64,000 nucleotides of DNA from Actinomycetota bacterium (GTDB taxonomy: Bacteria; Actinomycetota; Thermoleophilia; Gaiellales; Gaiellaceae), in contig PLZU01000098.1 in NCBI GenBank assembly GCA_003152275.1, positions 118,274 to 182,273 of the forward strand. Reading direction: 5' to 3'. The position numbers and the translations under genes are program-made. The notes beneath the pieces were generated by a model that searched no databases, was not told the DNA's origin, and saw only the letters and a program-made list of their open reading frames with translations. This document shows, one piece after another, positions 38,892 to 48,508 of the stretch. The first letter of the stretch is position 1. Each line of letters begins with the position of its first letter.

Positions 38892-39869
38892 ATGAGGGCG
38901 CTCGACGACATCGACCGGCGGATCCTCGAAACGCTGCAGGAAGACGGACGCGTTGCGTGGGCGACGCTCGCGCGCACGGTCGACGTCCCCGAGTCAACAG
39001 CCTACCGCCGGACGAGCGCGCTCTTCGAGGAGGGGCGTGTCCGTGTAGGAGTGCTGCCGACCGCGCCGTCCGAAGGCGTGCGGCTGTACGAGCTCCGTTT
39101 ACGCTGCCGCCCCGGGCGGCAACGCGACGTGGCGCGCGCGCTCGCCGCCCGCAGCGACACGCGCTGGGTCGCCGTCGTCACCGGCGAGTACGGCGTCGCA
39201 GCCGAACTCGTCGTGCCGGTCGGGGCCGACGTAGCGGCGGTGATCTTCGACGACATCGAGCAGCGCGACGACAACATCCTCGGTTCGCAGCCGAGCATGC
39301 TGCTGCACACCTTCAAGCTGCCCAGCAACCTGATGCGCGGCTTCGTCTACGACCCAGACCTCGAGCTCAAGGAGCTGGCTGACGGCGAACGGGCGCTGCT
39401 TGGTGTCCTGGGTGAGGACGGCCGGAGGAGCTACGCCGCCGTCGCCGGTGAGGTTGGAATCAACGAAAGCACGATCCGGCGCCGGGTTCGCACGTTGCTC
39501 AAGACGGGCCGCGCCAGCGTCGTCACGGTCGTGCACCCGCCCTCGCTCGGCATCGAGCACGAGGCGATCATCAGGCTCGACGTCCTGCCGGAGCACCTCG
39601 GGTCCGTGGCTCGCCAGCTCGCGAAGCATCCCGGCGTCCACTACCTCGCCGCGACGTTCGGCGAGACGGCGCTCGTGTGCGAGATCCTGATGCGCACTCC
39701 GGGCGAGACGTACGAGCTGATCAGCGAGGTGATCGGCAAGGCGCGCGGGATCACGCGAATGACGGTCGAGGTGGAGCTGATCGTGATGAAGCGCGCATTC
39801 CTCACCACGCCCTGGACGCGGCAGGCGCCGCTCGAGCTGGCGAGCGCGGCCGGGGCCGCGGGCGGATGA
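38892..39869 (+). CDS. Lrp/AsnC family transcriptional regulator (two AsnC-type modules)
   Basis: LDDIDRRILETLQEDGRVAWATLARTVDVPESTAYRR and second HTH RALLGVLGEDGRRSYAAVAGEVGINESTIRRRVRTLL. Confidence 0.88.
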   Translation: MRALDDIDRRILETLQEDGRVAWATLARTVDVPESTAYRRTSALFEEGRVRVGVLPTAPSEGVRLYELRLRCRPGRQRDVARALAARSDTRWVAVVTGEYGVAAELVVPVGADVAAVIFDDIEQRDDNILGSQPSMLLHTFKLPSNLMRGFVYDPDLELKELADGERALLGVLGEDGRRSYAAVAGEVGINESTIRRRVRTLLKTGRASVVTVVHPPSLGIEHEAIIRLDVLPEHLGSVARQLAKHPGVHYLAATFGETALVCEILMRTPGETYELISEVIGKARGITRMTVEVELIVMKRAFLTTPWTRQAPLELASAAGAAGG

Positions 39870-41020
39870 CGTTCGTCGTCCGCTGCGGAACGCTGTTCGA
39901 CGGCACGGGCGCCGACCCGGTCAAGGGCGCCGAGCTCGTCGTCGCGAACGGGAAGATCGCCGCCGGACCACCTCCCGCGGACGCCGAGGTTGTCGACCTC
40001 GGCTCTGCGTTCGTGCTTCCCGGACTCGTCGACGCACACACGCATCTCTCGATCGTCCCTGGGCGTGGCGACCAGGGCGGTCAGATCCTCCAGGAGGCCG
40101 GCCGACAGGCACTGCGCGTGCCGGACAACCTGCGCGCCGACCTACGCGCCGGCACGACGACGATGAGGATCATGGGCGAGGAAGACTGGCTCGACGTCTA
40201 CACGCGCGACGCGATCGCGGCAGGCGAAATCGCGGGCCCGAACCTCGTGATCTCGACGCGCGGGCTCGCGCCCGCGGACGGCCATGGCCGCGGCAAGGAT
40301 GCGTTCGACGGCGTCGACGAGGTCCGCCGCGGCGCGCGCGAAAACCTCGCCCGCGGCGCCGACTTCATCAAGGTCTTCGCGACCGGCGGCGTCTCGAGCG
40401 GGACGGGCCTCGGCCATTCGTCCTACTCGCTCGCCGAGCTCCAGGCGACCGTCGAAGAAGCCGAGCGCGCCGGCACGTACGTCGCCGCGCATGCCCACGG
40501 CGGCCCCGGTCTACGCACCTCCGTCGAAGCGGGCGTGCGCACGATCGAGCACGGCGCCGTCGCAACCGACGAAGAAGTCGAGGCGATGCTCGCCGCAGAT
40601 TGCTGGCTCATCGCCACATTCTCGATCCTCTTCCACCCCGACGGGATCGAGCGCGGCGACGGCGGCAACCCGCAGATCCTCGACAACCTGAAGCGCGCGC
40701 GTGAGCAGGTCTCCGAACGGATGGAGACGATTCTCTCCTCGGGTCTGCGGGTCGCACTCGGCACGGACAGCATGCACGGCGAGATGGCCTTCGAGGTGCA
40801 GACCGCCGTCCGCTTCGGGCTCACGCCGAAGGATGCCCTGCTCGCCGCCACCGCCTCTGGGGCCGAAGCCCTGCGGATCGAGTCGCGCAAGGGCACGCTC
40901 GAGCCAGGCAAGGACGCCGACATAATCGCGGTCGACGGCGACCCACTTCGCGACCCACGCGCGCTGGAGCGTGTCGTGTTCGTGATGAAGGGCGGGGTGC
41001 GGTACCCGCTCGCGCGTTGA
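39866..41020 (+). CDS. Amidohydrolase family protein (imidazolonepropionase/prolidase-like)
   Basis: VLPGLVDAHTHLSIVPG, VAAHAHGGPGLRTSVEAGVRTIEHG, VALGTDSMHGEM; ATGA overlap with the upstream gene. Confidence 0.92.
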   Translation: MTFVVRCGTLFDGTGADPVKGAELVVANGKIAAGPPPADAEVVDLGSAFVLPGLVDAHTHLSIVPGRGDQGGQILQEAGRQALRVPDNLRADLRAGTTTMRIMGEEDWLDVYTRDAIAAGEIAGPNLVISTRGLAPADGHGRGKDAFDGVDEVRRGARENLARGADFIKVFATGGVSSGTGLGHSSYSLAELQATVEEAERAGTYVAAHAHGGPGLRTSVEAGVRTIEHGAVATDEEVEAMLAADCWLIATFSILFHPDGIERGDGGNPQILDNLKRAREQVSERMETILSSGLRVALGTDSMHGEMAFEVQTAVRFGLTPKDALLAATASGAEALRIESRKGTLEPGKDADIIAVDGDPLRDPRALERVVFVMKGGVRYPLAR

Positions 41021-41072
41021 CTCCGACCGCACCTTTAGTCGACATTCACTGGGATGTGAAGCCACATGCTCA

Positions 41073-41450
41073 CTACAGCATGGCAGAGCCCTTTCCGTAG
41101 CTTGTCCACGATGTGTTCGCGCGCGAAAACAGCACGTTCGCGCTCTGTTTGCGCCAACTGGCCCAACGGGGCATCGCCTGCCGCACAGCATCATCGGTGC
41201 GCTGCTTGTCGAAGAGGTGAATGCAGCGGCGCTCGGTGATCGCCGACGACTCGTGGCCCATCAGCCTGGCGAGCACGGTCGAGGAGATGCCGCGGTCGAT
41301 CATCCGTGACGCGAACGCGTGCCGCATCGAGTGGAACGACACGTCCTCCAGCCGCGCTTCCTTCGCGGGATCATCAAAGCCGCGTCCGGTCGCGCCGCGG
41401 TGGCCGAGCGGCCGCCCGGACTTGGAGGCGAACACTCGGCATTGGCGTTG
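41073..41450 (-). pseudogene. Tyrosine integrase C-terminal fragment
   Basis: VFASKSGRPLGHRGATGRGFDDPAKEARLEDVSFHSMRHAFASRMIDRGISSTVLARLMGHESSAITERRCIHLFDKQRTDDAVRQAM; no N-terminal half adjacent. Confidence 0.8.
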
Positions 41451-41823
41451 ACGACCAATGAGCGACCACACGTCCACAACGACGCACACGACACCGGCAG
41501 TGCTCGCAACCGCCGCGCGCCCTCTCACTGCGGCGAGCCCGCTAGCCCGCTAGCCCGCAGCCCCGCGCTCGAACGCCGCTCGTTCGCTGGCCCGAGCGCC
41601 CTCCGCCTCCCGCTACGCTCACCGCAACGGCTCAGATGCGGGCGACGACCGGCCCGAACTGCTCGAACACCTTGGCGAAGGAGCGTTGCCGTGTGGCCTC
41701 AGCGCGCTCTCGCTTGCGGCGCACCGCACGCCCGCACTCCCGCACGGTCTAGCCGACATCTGGCTTCCCAAGCGGGATCGCGGGCAGGCAGCCGGCGCAC
41801 GGAGGCGCCGCAATGGGTTGTAG

Positions 41824-41917
41824 TTAGAAACCCCGAGAGGATGGGATCGGGTTTAAAACTCAAGAGCGCCTGGGTCGTGGCTTAAAACTCTCGGCCTGGG
41901 TTTCTGGTTTAGAACTC
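41824..41917. repeat. Iteron-like array of four degenerate TTA(A/G)AAC(T)C motifs
   Basis: ttagaaacc (41824), ttaaaactc (41853), ttaaaactc (41882), ttagaactc (41909). Confidence 0.45.
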
Positions 41918-42485
41918 GGCGGCGGGCATGGCCGAGGCCGCAACCGCGTGCTGGTGCTGCGTGCCAGTCCGAGCAGGCCTTCATGCGCAAACGAACAGGA
42001 TTCGAGCCTGAGCCGCGTGCCCGTGTGCCCGCCTGCCGCGGCACGAGCGAGAGGCCGCGCGGCCATCCGCTTCGCGGGCGGCTCGGTCCGACAATGCTTC
42101 GGGACGCCACGGAGGCTCGCCGCGTCACACGCATCTGATCGTCGTTGCACAGTTGGCGACGGGCCAGCGTCCCATGCTGAAGTCGCTCGAACTTCTTTCC
42201 TTATCTATTGCATCCGCACTGGACGAGCAAACGACGTCCATGCAGCATGGTGAAGGCGCAACAGAGTCCTCGTGAAGCGTCGTAGAGGCGGTAGCGATAC
42301 ACGCGTCGAGCCTACGTCTTGACTCACCCGCAGCTGCTAGAGCACGTGGCCGCAGCGCTGACACGAGCGGACGTTCACGCCGAGCACTGTCACAGCCCGT
42401 CCCGGACGATGGCCAACGAGAAAGCACATGAGCCGCCGCATTGTTCACAACCTCTCAGATCGCAGCAGCAGCATCCGCGCGACCG

Positions 42486-42983
42486 CTAGGACCGGACTAT
42501 CGCCGCCGCACGAGGCGCTTGCAGCCTGTCGAGCGCCTCACCGGCCGTCCCGGCGTCGGTCTCGTCCATGTACGCGGCCAAGGTGCGGGCGAAGCTTGCG
42601 GCCTGCTCGAGCCTGTACACGCGAGCGCCGAGTTGCCCGTAGCCGAGGCGCCGCCAGTCTGGGCCGAGTACGCGCGCGAGCTGCTCTTCGGCGGTCACCG
42701 CCGCGAGGTCCGGTTCCCGTTTCGCTTTCTGCCGCTGCCCAGCCTTGCGACGCTTGCGCTCCGCCTTGAGGAGCTTCGCAACAGCAGCGAGCACGGGGAA
42801 CGAAGGGCCTACCTCGATCGGCTCGCAATGGCCGTCGAAGACGCATACATCGTTCGCTCGCCTTTCGAGTTCCGCGACGCCTGGCTCGTCGAGACGCTTT
42901 TTGATCTGCGGCAGCGTCTCGGCGTTCCATCGCTCCGCCTGTGCGGCAGCGGCGAGCCAAGGAGGCGGCCAGGCGGAGGACAT
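42486..42983 (-). CDS. Hypothetical protein (mobile-element-associated?)
   Basis: MSSAWPPPWLAAAAQAERWNAETLPQIKKRLDEPGVAELERRANDVCVFDGHCEPIEVGPSFPVLAAVAKLLKAERKRRKAG; starts 2 nt after upstream stop. Confidence 0.6.
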   Translation of the reverse strand: MSSAWPPPWLAAAAQAERWNAETLPQIKKRLDEPGVAELERRANDVCVFDGHCEPIEVGPSFPVLAAVAKLLKAERKRRKAGQRQKAKREPDLAAVTAEEQLARVLGPDWRRLGYGQLGARVYRLEQAASFARTLAAYMDETDAGTAGEALDRLQAPRAAAIVRS

Positions 42984-42985
42984 GT

Positions 42986-43306
42986 TCAGCCGGACTCGCC
43001 GACGAACCCGGTGGCGACGTGGCCGCCCGGATCGGCCTGCACGAGCGCGGCGAGCAAACACGCGATCCCGTCCGGCAGCACGCTGACGCCTTCCCAGAAC
43101 TCCAGCGCCACGCGCAGATGCCCCTGCTCGCCGTCCTCGAGCTCGACCGGCCTGCTCGCCCCAACCGCCTCGAACTTCGCAATGACCGCGTCCAACCCGG
43201 CGACGCCTCGGAGTTTCTCGAGCAGCTCGTCCCGCTCGTCCCAGGCGATCTCGACGATCTCTCCCGCTACATCGACCTGCACTCGATCGAGCCGGCTCGC
43301 TTCCAT
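42986..43306 (-). CDS. Hypothetical protein
   Basis: VDVAGEIVEIAWDERDELLEKLRGVAGLDAVIAKFEAVGASRPVELEDGEQGHLRVALEFW. Confidence 0.6.
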   Translation of the reverse strand: MEASRLDRVQVDVAGEIVEIAWDERDELLEKLRGVAGLDAVIAKFEAVGASRPVELEDGEQGHLRVALEFWEGVSVLPDGIACLLAALVQADPGGHVATGFVGESG

Positions 43307-43567
43307 TCAGGACGAGCCTACAGCGGAGTTCTTTGCGCGAGCGAGTTAATTGCGCTGGCCTCTGGGCCGGCGGTGCAGTCGCCGCGGCTTTCTGCTGACG
43401 CTTCCAACGCTCCAACTCCGCGTTCTTGTGCTGCAGCCCGAAGTTTCGCTAGAGGCGACGCGCAGAAAGCGCGGGACGCGACGTGGGACGCGTTGCGGGC
43501 GCAGCGGATCAAAGCCGATCAGGCGAGGCAGGCGCGGAAGCCGCGCGCCATTCGGGTGGACGCCGCT

Positions 43568-44890
43568 CTATGGCGATCGGTGCGGGCTAGGTGTAGTTCC
43601 TGAGAGCGTTGCGACGAGGTGGCGATAGACGCCGAAGCCGGCCTTCGGCGTGTAGTCGTCGCGCAGCAGCCCGTACCGACTCTCGAAGCTAGGGTGCGAC
43701 GAGTCGGCGTCACGCAGGTCGAACCACCGGTAGTCGGTGACGGCGTACGCCGCCCGGTGCGCGTTGACCGCCGCGATCGAGGCTCGCATCACCGTCACCT
43801 GCATCGCCTCGGTTCGCTTGGGGCCGGTTGGGTAGCCGTTCTCCGAGACGTGGAGCGGCACGCTCGACGGGAGGCCGGCAAGCATCATGTTGCTGCGCAG
43901 CGTCGTGAGGGAGTCGAGCATCGTCCTGGTCGCCTCCGCGGCGACGTCGCCGCCCTCTGCCTTTGGGCCCCACGTTCCGGGATAGACGTCGAGCCCGACC
44001 CAGTCGAGCGAGCCGCGGAACGCGGCACCGCCACGCTGGCCCAGGCTCCGCCAGAAGCCGGTCTCGGCGGGATCGAGCGAGTAGGCCCAGTTGAATCCGA
44101 CGGCCACCTGGTCGAACCCGTTCCTACGGGCCTCCGCCTTGGCGGCGATCACGCCCTGGATCAGCGCGTCCCGCGCACCCGCGTAATAGCCGTCGGCAGC
44201 GTTGGGCGCGTTGCCGATGTTCGCCTCGTTGGTCACCTGGACCGCGACGAATGCGGGATTCGGCCCGAAGCTGCGGACGGCGCTGCGCACGAACGCGGCG
44301 AAGCCCGGCACGTCGCCCGCGGGCTTGTGGTCGCCGGGGCGGTAGGTGAGCACGAGCTCGGTCTGGAAGCCGGCGTCCGTGTACAGGGCGATCTCCTGGC
44401 TGACCTGCTCGGCCGGCGAGAGAGAGCCCGGGCCGGAGTAGCTCGCATAGAGGTGGAGGACGAAAGGGCGTCCGGCGGGGCGCAGCTGCCGGAGGGCGGC
44501 GAGCTGCTTCGTCGGAACCTCCGGCGCCGTCGGTCCGGCCGGACCGACGGTCCCGGCGCCGCCGCCGGGGTAGATGCCGAAGACCAGCGGGGGAGCCGGT
44601 GCGGCGGATTGCGTCCGCGCCGAGCCGGGCCGAACTCCAGTGCCGCCGACGGCCATGTCGAGCCGCGGTCCGGCCCTCGCCGCGAGGATTGTCGGGCTGG
44701 CGACCGCCGGCAGTGTCAGGGCTGCCGCGAGCGACCAAATGAGCGTGGCAAGACGAGCCAGGTCGGGGAAGCTAGCACACCGCCGCGCTGCCCATCTGCG
44801 CTTGCCGGGGTGATCCGGAGACCCGTTCGCCGAGCTTCTTGGACGCGGACAAAGGCCCGGATGAGACTGAACGCGACCAGCGGGTCCCAT
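43568..44890 (-). CDS. Secreted glycoside-hydrolase-like TIM-barrel protein
   Basis: AVQVTNEANIGNAPNAADGYYAGARDALIQGVIAAKAEARRNGFDQVAVGFNWAYSLDP, DWVGLDVYPGTWGPK, LHVSENGYPTG; true start may be internal. Confidence 0.75.
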   Translation of the reverse strand: MGPAGRVQSHPGLCPRPRSSANGSPDHPGKRRWAARRCASFPDLARLATLIWSLAAALTLPAVASPTILAARAGPRLDMAVGGTGVRPGSARTQSAAPAPPLVFGIYPGGGAGTVGPAGPTAPEVPTKQLAALRQLRPAGRPFVLHLYASYSGPGSLSPAEQVSQEIALYTDAGFQTELVLTYRPGDHKPAGDVPGFAAFVRSAVRSFGPNPAFVAVQVTNEANIGNAPNAADGYYAGARDALIQGVIAAKAEARRNGFDQVAVGFNWAYSLDPAETGFWRSLGQRGGAAFRGSLDWVGLDVYPGTWGPKAEGGDVAAEATRTMLDSLTTLRSNMMLAGLPSSVPLHVSENGYPTGPKRTEAMQVTVMRASIAAVNAHRAAYAVTDYRWFDLRDADSSHPSFESRYGLLRDDYTPKAGFGVYRHLVATLSGTTPSPHRSP

Positions 44891-44972
44891 GCCTCATAGA
44901 TCGGCTTACGACGGTCGCGGCTTGATCCCTGGACCGGCGATCGTGCCGCGCGCGGGCGCCCGGCACGATCCG

Positions 44973-46031
44973 TCAGCGGTCGAACGGACTTGCGACGGCG
45001 GTGGCGTAGGCTTCGGCCGCGCCCCGAGAGCTCTCGACTCGCCAGTCGGAGGCCTTCACGAGGTCGTACCAGACCAGCGACCTGATCGCCGGGTAGCGTC
45101 GCAGCGCCGCGAACATGCCGGTGATCCACGCGGCCTTGCTGCCACCTTGCTCCGCGCAGCCGATCTCGCTGATCTCGATCGGCTTCCCCGGCGCAATTGT
45201 GTGCAGTATCGCAACCGGGCGTGCGACCGCCGCGGCGAATGACCGCCAGCGAGCGTAGCGGAGCTGAGAGCCGCCGTTGAAGATCGACAGGGAGACCATC
45301 GTGACGTATGCGCTCCCGGGATATTGCTCGCGCCGGATGGTGATCGGGGCGGGGCTCCAGATCCACTGCACGTTCCTTGCGCCGGCAGCGACGAAGATGT
45401 CGTGGATGTGACGCCAGGCCTGTACGAATTCGTGCGAGCGGTTGCCGTTCGCCGACTCCGACCAGGGGTACCAGTTGCCGTTCATCTCCTGGGCGAAGCG
45501 CAGTCGGACAGGCTTGCGGTACGCGGCGAGCGTCTGCGCCCAGGCGCGGATGTACGAGTCGTAGCGTCCGGCGATGATCCATCGCAGTCTGTACCGCGGC
45601 TGCACGCGCACAGGCTTGGTGGAGTCCCAGGGCTCCCAGGTGATCTCAGGGATGCTGCCTCGTCGCGCGATAGCCTCGAGCTGTTGGAGCAGCGGCGCTT
45701 TGTGGGCCCAGTCGGCATACCACATGACAACGCTGACGTGTTTGCGAATCGTCTGCTCGAAGGCGTTGACGGTCTCGAGATCGGCCGGCTGCCATGCCCG
45801 CCACGAGTTGCGTGCCAGCGGCAGGGTCACGACGCCGATGTCGACCCTCGCCGAGGCGGGGGGCCGGATCGGCCAGGGGCGGACAGGCCCGCTGCCGTTC
45901 ACGTGGTACTGGAGCAGGATGAGCGCGATGACCGCTCCGCCGAGCGCGATCATCGCCACCGCGGTGCCGCGCGACAACCGCAGCTTCGGCCGCTGCGGCC
46001 CGTCGGCGCGCGGATCGCGGACGGGATTCAT
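44973..46031 (-). CDS. Membrane-anchored glycoside hydrolase (GH26/mannanase-like)
   Basis: N-terminal TM; IPEITWEPWD, VRLRFAQEMNGNWYPWSESANGNRSHEFVQAWRHIHDIF, IWSPAP, EISEIGCAEQGGSKAAWI. Confidence 0.85.
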   Translation of the reverse strand: MNPVRDPRADGPQRPKLRLSRGTAVAMIALGGAVIALILLQYHVNGSGPVRPWPIRPPASARVDIGVVTLPLARNSWRAWQPADLETVNAFEQTIRKHVSVVMWYADWAHKAPLLQQLEAIARRGSIPEITWEPWDSTKPVRVQPRYRLRWIIAGRYDSYIRAWAQTLAAYRKPVRLRFAQEMNGNWYPWSESANGNRSHEFVQAWRHIHDIFVAAGARNVQWIWSPAPITIRREQYPGSAYVTMVSLSIFNGGSQLRYARWRSFAAAVARPVAILHTIAPGKPIEISEIGCAEQGGSKAAWITGMFAALRRYPAIRSLVWYDLVKASDWRVESSRGAAEAYATAVASPFDR

Positions 46032-47809
46032 CGCAACGCCTGCAGGACCGAGTCCCACGAGATGATCAGGCTGACCGCGAACACGCAGACCAGGGAGACG
46101 ACGACGGCGAGGATCGCAGCCCGCGTACGCAGTGCGGCGACCCCGCGAACGCCGGACCTCCCAACGGCCCGGAACTCGATCAGCAACATCGTCACGAGCA
46201 GCGTCACCCCCCACACGCTGTTGAACAGCGCCAGGGCGTAGTAGCCGCGCAGCGGCGTCGAGCCGCTGAGCTCGTAGGCCCAGAGCGCGGCCAGCGGCAC
46301 GACGGCCAGAGCAAGGTACGGCCCGTAGATGCTCGCCAGCCGCGGCCCTCCCGTCCGGCCGACCCCCTTGGGCGTGATCATGTATGGGCGCTTGACGCGA
46401 AGCAGAACGTTGATCAGCGCCCATAACACAACCGGCCAACGGGCGATCTCGAGGAGCACCCCGCGCCAGGAGAGCCGCAGGCCGGTCGGCTGCAACCACC
46501 GTCGAGACCAGCACCACATGATCGTCGACATCAGCGGCAGCGGCAGGAAGTAGAGGAGAAAGAGCGGGAGCGAAACCTCCGCGATCGGCCTCTGCAGGAC
46601 CAGCGCGACCGTTGGCACTGCCCAGAGACTCGCCAGCGACAGCGACCAGAGCAGGTACCAGCTCTGGCAGATCAGGAACTGAAGCGCCTGCCTGACGCTG
46701 TAGTCGCGCAGCAGCTGCGGCGTGTGGTGCAGGAAGATCTGGATCATCGAGTAGGCCCACGCGAACTGCTGTCGCAGGTAGGTGGCGAAGTCGGTCGGGC
46801 CGGCACCGACGGCGATCACCTCCGGCACGAAGACGCCGCTGTACCCGTGCGCCGCGAGCAGCACCGTGTCTAGGTGGTCTTCGGCGCGGGTCGGCTGGAA
46901 GCCTCCGATCTCGCGGACTGCGTCCGTCCGGTAGGCGGTGTGGGAGCCGATGATGAACGGCGTGCGCGTGGCGCCGTAGAAGCCCATCTGTAAAGGTCCC
47001 TGGAAGATCATGTCCTGCTCGGCCTGGCCTCGTGCAGCCCAGTTGTCGAGGTTCCCGCTGACGCTTGGCGCCTGCACCCAGCCGACCTCGGGCCTGCGGA
47101 AGTAGCCGAGCACCCGATCGAGATAGTCCGGGGCCGGCCGGTGGTCGATGTCGAGCTGGACGAACACGTCGTAGTTGAGGCCGAGCCCGTCGATGTGGTC
47201 GAGCCAGGCGTTGACGTTGCCTGCCTTGGTCGCCCTCTGGAACGGCGGCTGTGGCTGGTTCCAGCGCGCGACTCCGCTGCGGGTGAAGTAGCGGACGCCG
47301 AGCTCCGCGGCTAGCTTCTGCACTTCCGGCGATGCGCCCTCGTCGAGGACCCAGCTGTCGTGCTCGTAGGTGACGCCGCGCAGGGCCTCGAGCTGCCCGC
47401 GGATCACCTCCAGGGACTCGTGACCAGGGACGCATAGCGTGATCATCGCGACGCGCGTCTCGGGGAGCGGCGCGACCTCGGTCGGCCGACGCATCCTGTA
47501 GACGTAGTAGAAGAAGAAGGTCGGCAGCGCAGTCGTCTGGTACAGCAAGGCCAAGGTCTGCGGCCAGAACAGCCACGGCGTCCCACCCGCCGTGTGACGG
47601 AGCCACCAGACCCAGAAGCTGGCCGTCACCCCCATCCAGGCGGCGGCGATCAGCCACCAGGTGAAGCGCTCCGACCCGTCCACGGCACGCTCGCTCGCCC
47701 CGGGATCGCCGCTGTCGCGCTCACCGTCGAGGACGAGGGTAGGCGACTGAACGCGGAGCCTCGTCGACTGTCGCTCCGTGTCCTTTGTCGGAACTTCGCT
47801 GACGAGCAA
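46028..47809 (-). CDS. Glycosyltransferase family 2, cellulose-synthase-like
   Basis: YFTRSGVARWNQPQPPFQRATKAGNVNAWLDHI, QLDIDHRPAPDYL, RAEDHLDTVLLAAHGYSGVFVPE, QQFAWAYSMIQIF; multiple C-terminal TMs. Confidence 0.92.
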   Translation of the reverse strand: MLVSEVPTKDTERQSTRLRVQSPTLVLDGERDSGDPGASERAVDGSERFTWWLIAAAWMGVTASFWVWWLRHTAGGTPWLFWPQTLALLYQTTALPTFFFYYVYRMRRPTEVAPLPETRVAMITLCVPGHESLEVIRGQLEALRGVTYEHDSWVLDEGASPEVQKLAAELGVRYFTRSGVARWNQPQPPFQRATKAGNVNAWLDHIDGLGLNYDVFVQLDIDHRPAPDYLDRVLGYFRRPEVGWVQAPSVSGNLDNWAARGQAEQDMIFQGPLQMGFYGATRTPFIIGSHTAYRTDAVREIGGFQPTRAEDHLDTVLLAAHGYSGVFVPEVIAVGAGPTDFATYLRQQFAWAYSMIQIFLHHTPQLLRDYSVRQALQFLICQSWYLLWSLSLASLWAVPTVALVLQRPIAEVSLPLFLLYFLPLPLMSTIMWCWSRRWLQPTGLRLSWRGVLLEIARWPVVLWALINVLLRVKRPYMITPKGVGRTGGPRLASIYGPYLALAVVPLAALWAYELSGSTPLRGYYALALFNSVWGVTLLVTMLLIEFRAVGRSGVRGVAALRTRAAILAVVVSLVCVFAVSLIISWDSVLQALR

Positions 47810-48031
47810 GACGACCCCGGTTTCGCGAGTAACCCCTCACCTCTTTGATGCCGCGCCACGACGGCCTGCGCATCGGGGTTGCGCAGGGGTCGAAGTTGCG
47901 GGTTTCCCGTCTAGGTGTGCGGGTTTACGCGGATGTCGCACCTGGATCGTCCGTAATAGAACCTCCGTTGGCTCCGACAACGCACCACTCCTCCAACCCA
48001 GGAGTCAGGAGCCTTACTGGCAGAGTGACCA

Positions 48032-48069
48032 GGCCCCGGAGGCGTTGACGCGAGCCTTCGGGGCCTTTT
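48032..48069 (+). terminator. Rho-independent-like terminator
   Basis: ggccccggaggc-gttgacgc-gagccttcggggcc followed by tttt. Confidence 0.65.
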
Positions 48070-48103
48070 GCCGTACGCCCTCGGCTCGACGAAGGCATGA
48101 ACG

Positions 48104-48195
48104 GCCTGTGGGGTGCGTTAACTCGGTTTCGCCTGCAAATTGGCCAACCCGAACACCTGAACGTCACACGGATCGAGTTTGCGCACCCCACAGGC
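48104..48195. repeat. 22-nt near-perfect inverted repeat with a 48-nt spacer
   Basis: gcctgtggggtgcgttaactcg (48104-48125) against cgagtttgcgcaccccacaggc (48174-48195), 20/22 complementary. Confidence 0.75.
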
Positions 48196-48508
48196 TCGCG
48201 GGACTCGCCCTCCTGGGGCTCAGCGTCCTTTTCCTCGTCGAGCGAGTCGCGCAAATGAAAGGCGTGGATGCACGACGGTGCTGAGCTCGTGGCCGAGTAG
48301 ACGAGCGGACGTGCAGATCGCAACGCGCCATTGCTCTCTGTGTAGCGCGTCCAGCAGACAGATCCTGCCGTGAATGCGCCCGAGTCTCCGCATCGCGACG
48401 CAGCCGTCGCCAAGCTGTCACGTGACTCGCTTGTGGCGCCGGTGACGGTGCGGTGACAGTCCGGCAAACGGGGTGGCGGCCGCACGCGCGGCAGGTGACA
48501 ATCGCGCC

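Noticed and set aside
41530-41620. cgctagcccgctagcccgc short tandem repeat as a regulatory array
   Set aside because: Only two to three copies of a low-complexity GC-rich unit; no supporting context.
42941-43603. Plus-strand ORF with AQKARDATWDALRAQRIKADQARQARKPRAIRVDA as a real gene
   Set aside because: Mostly antisense to 42486-43306; only the last part looks coding-like and it has no start or context.
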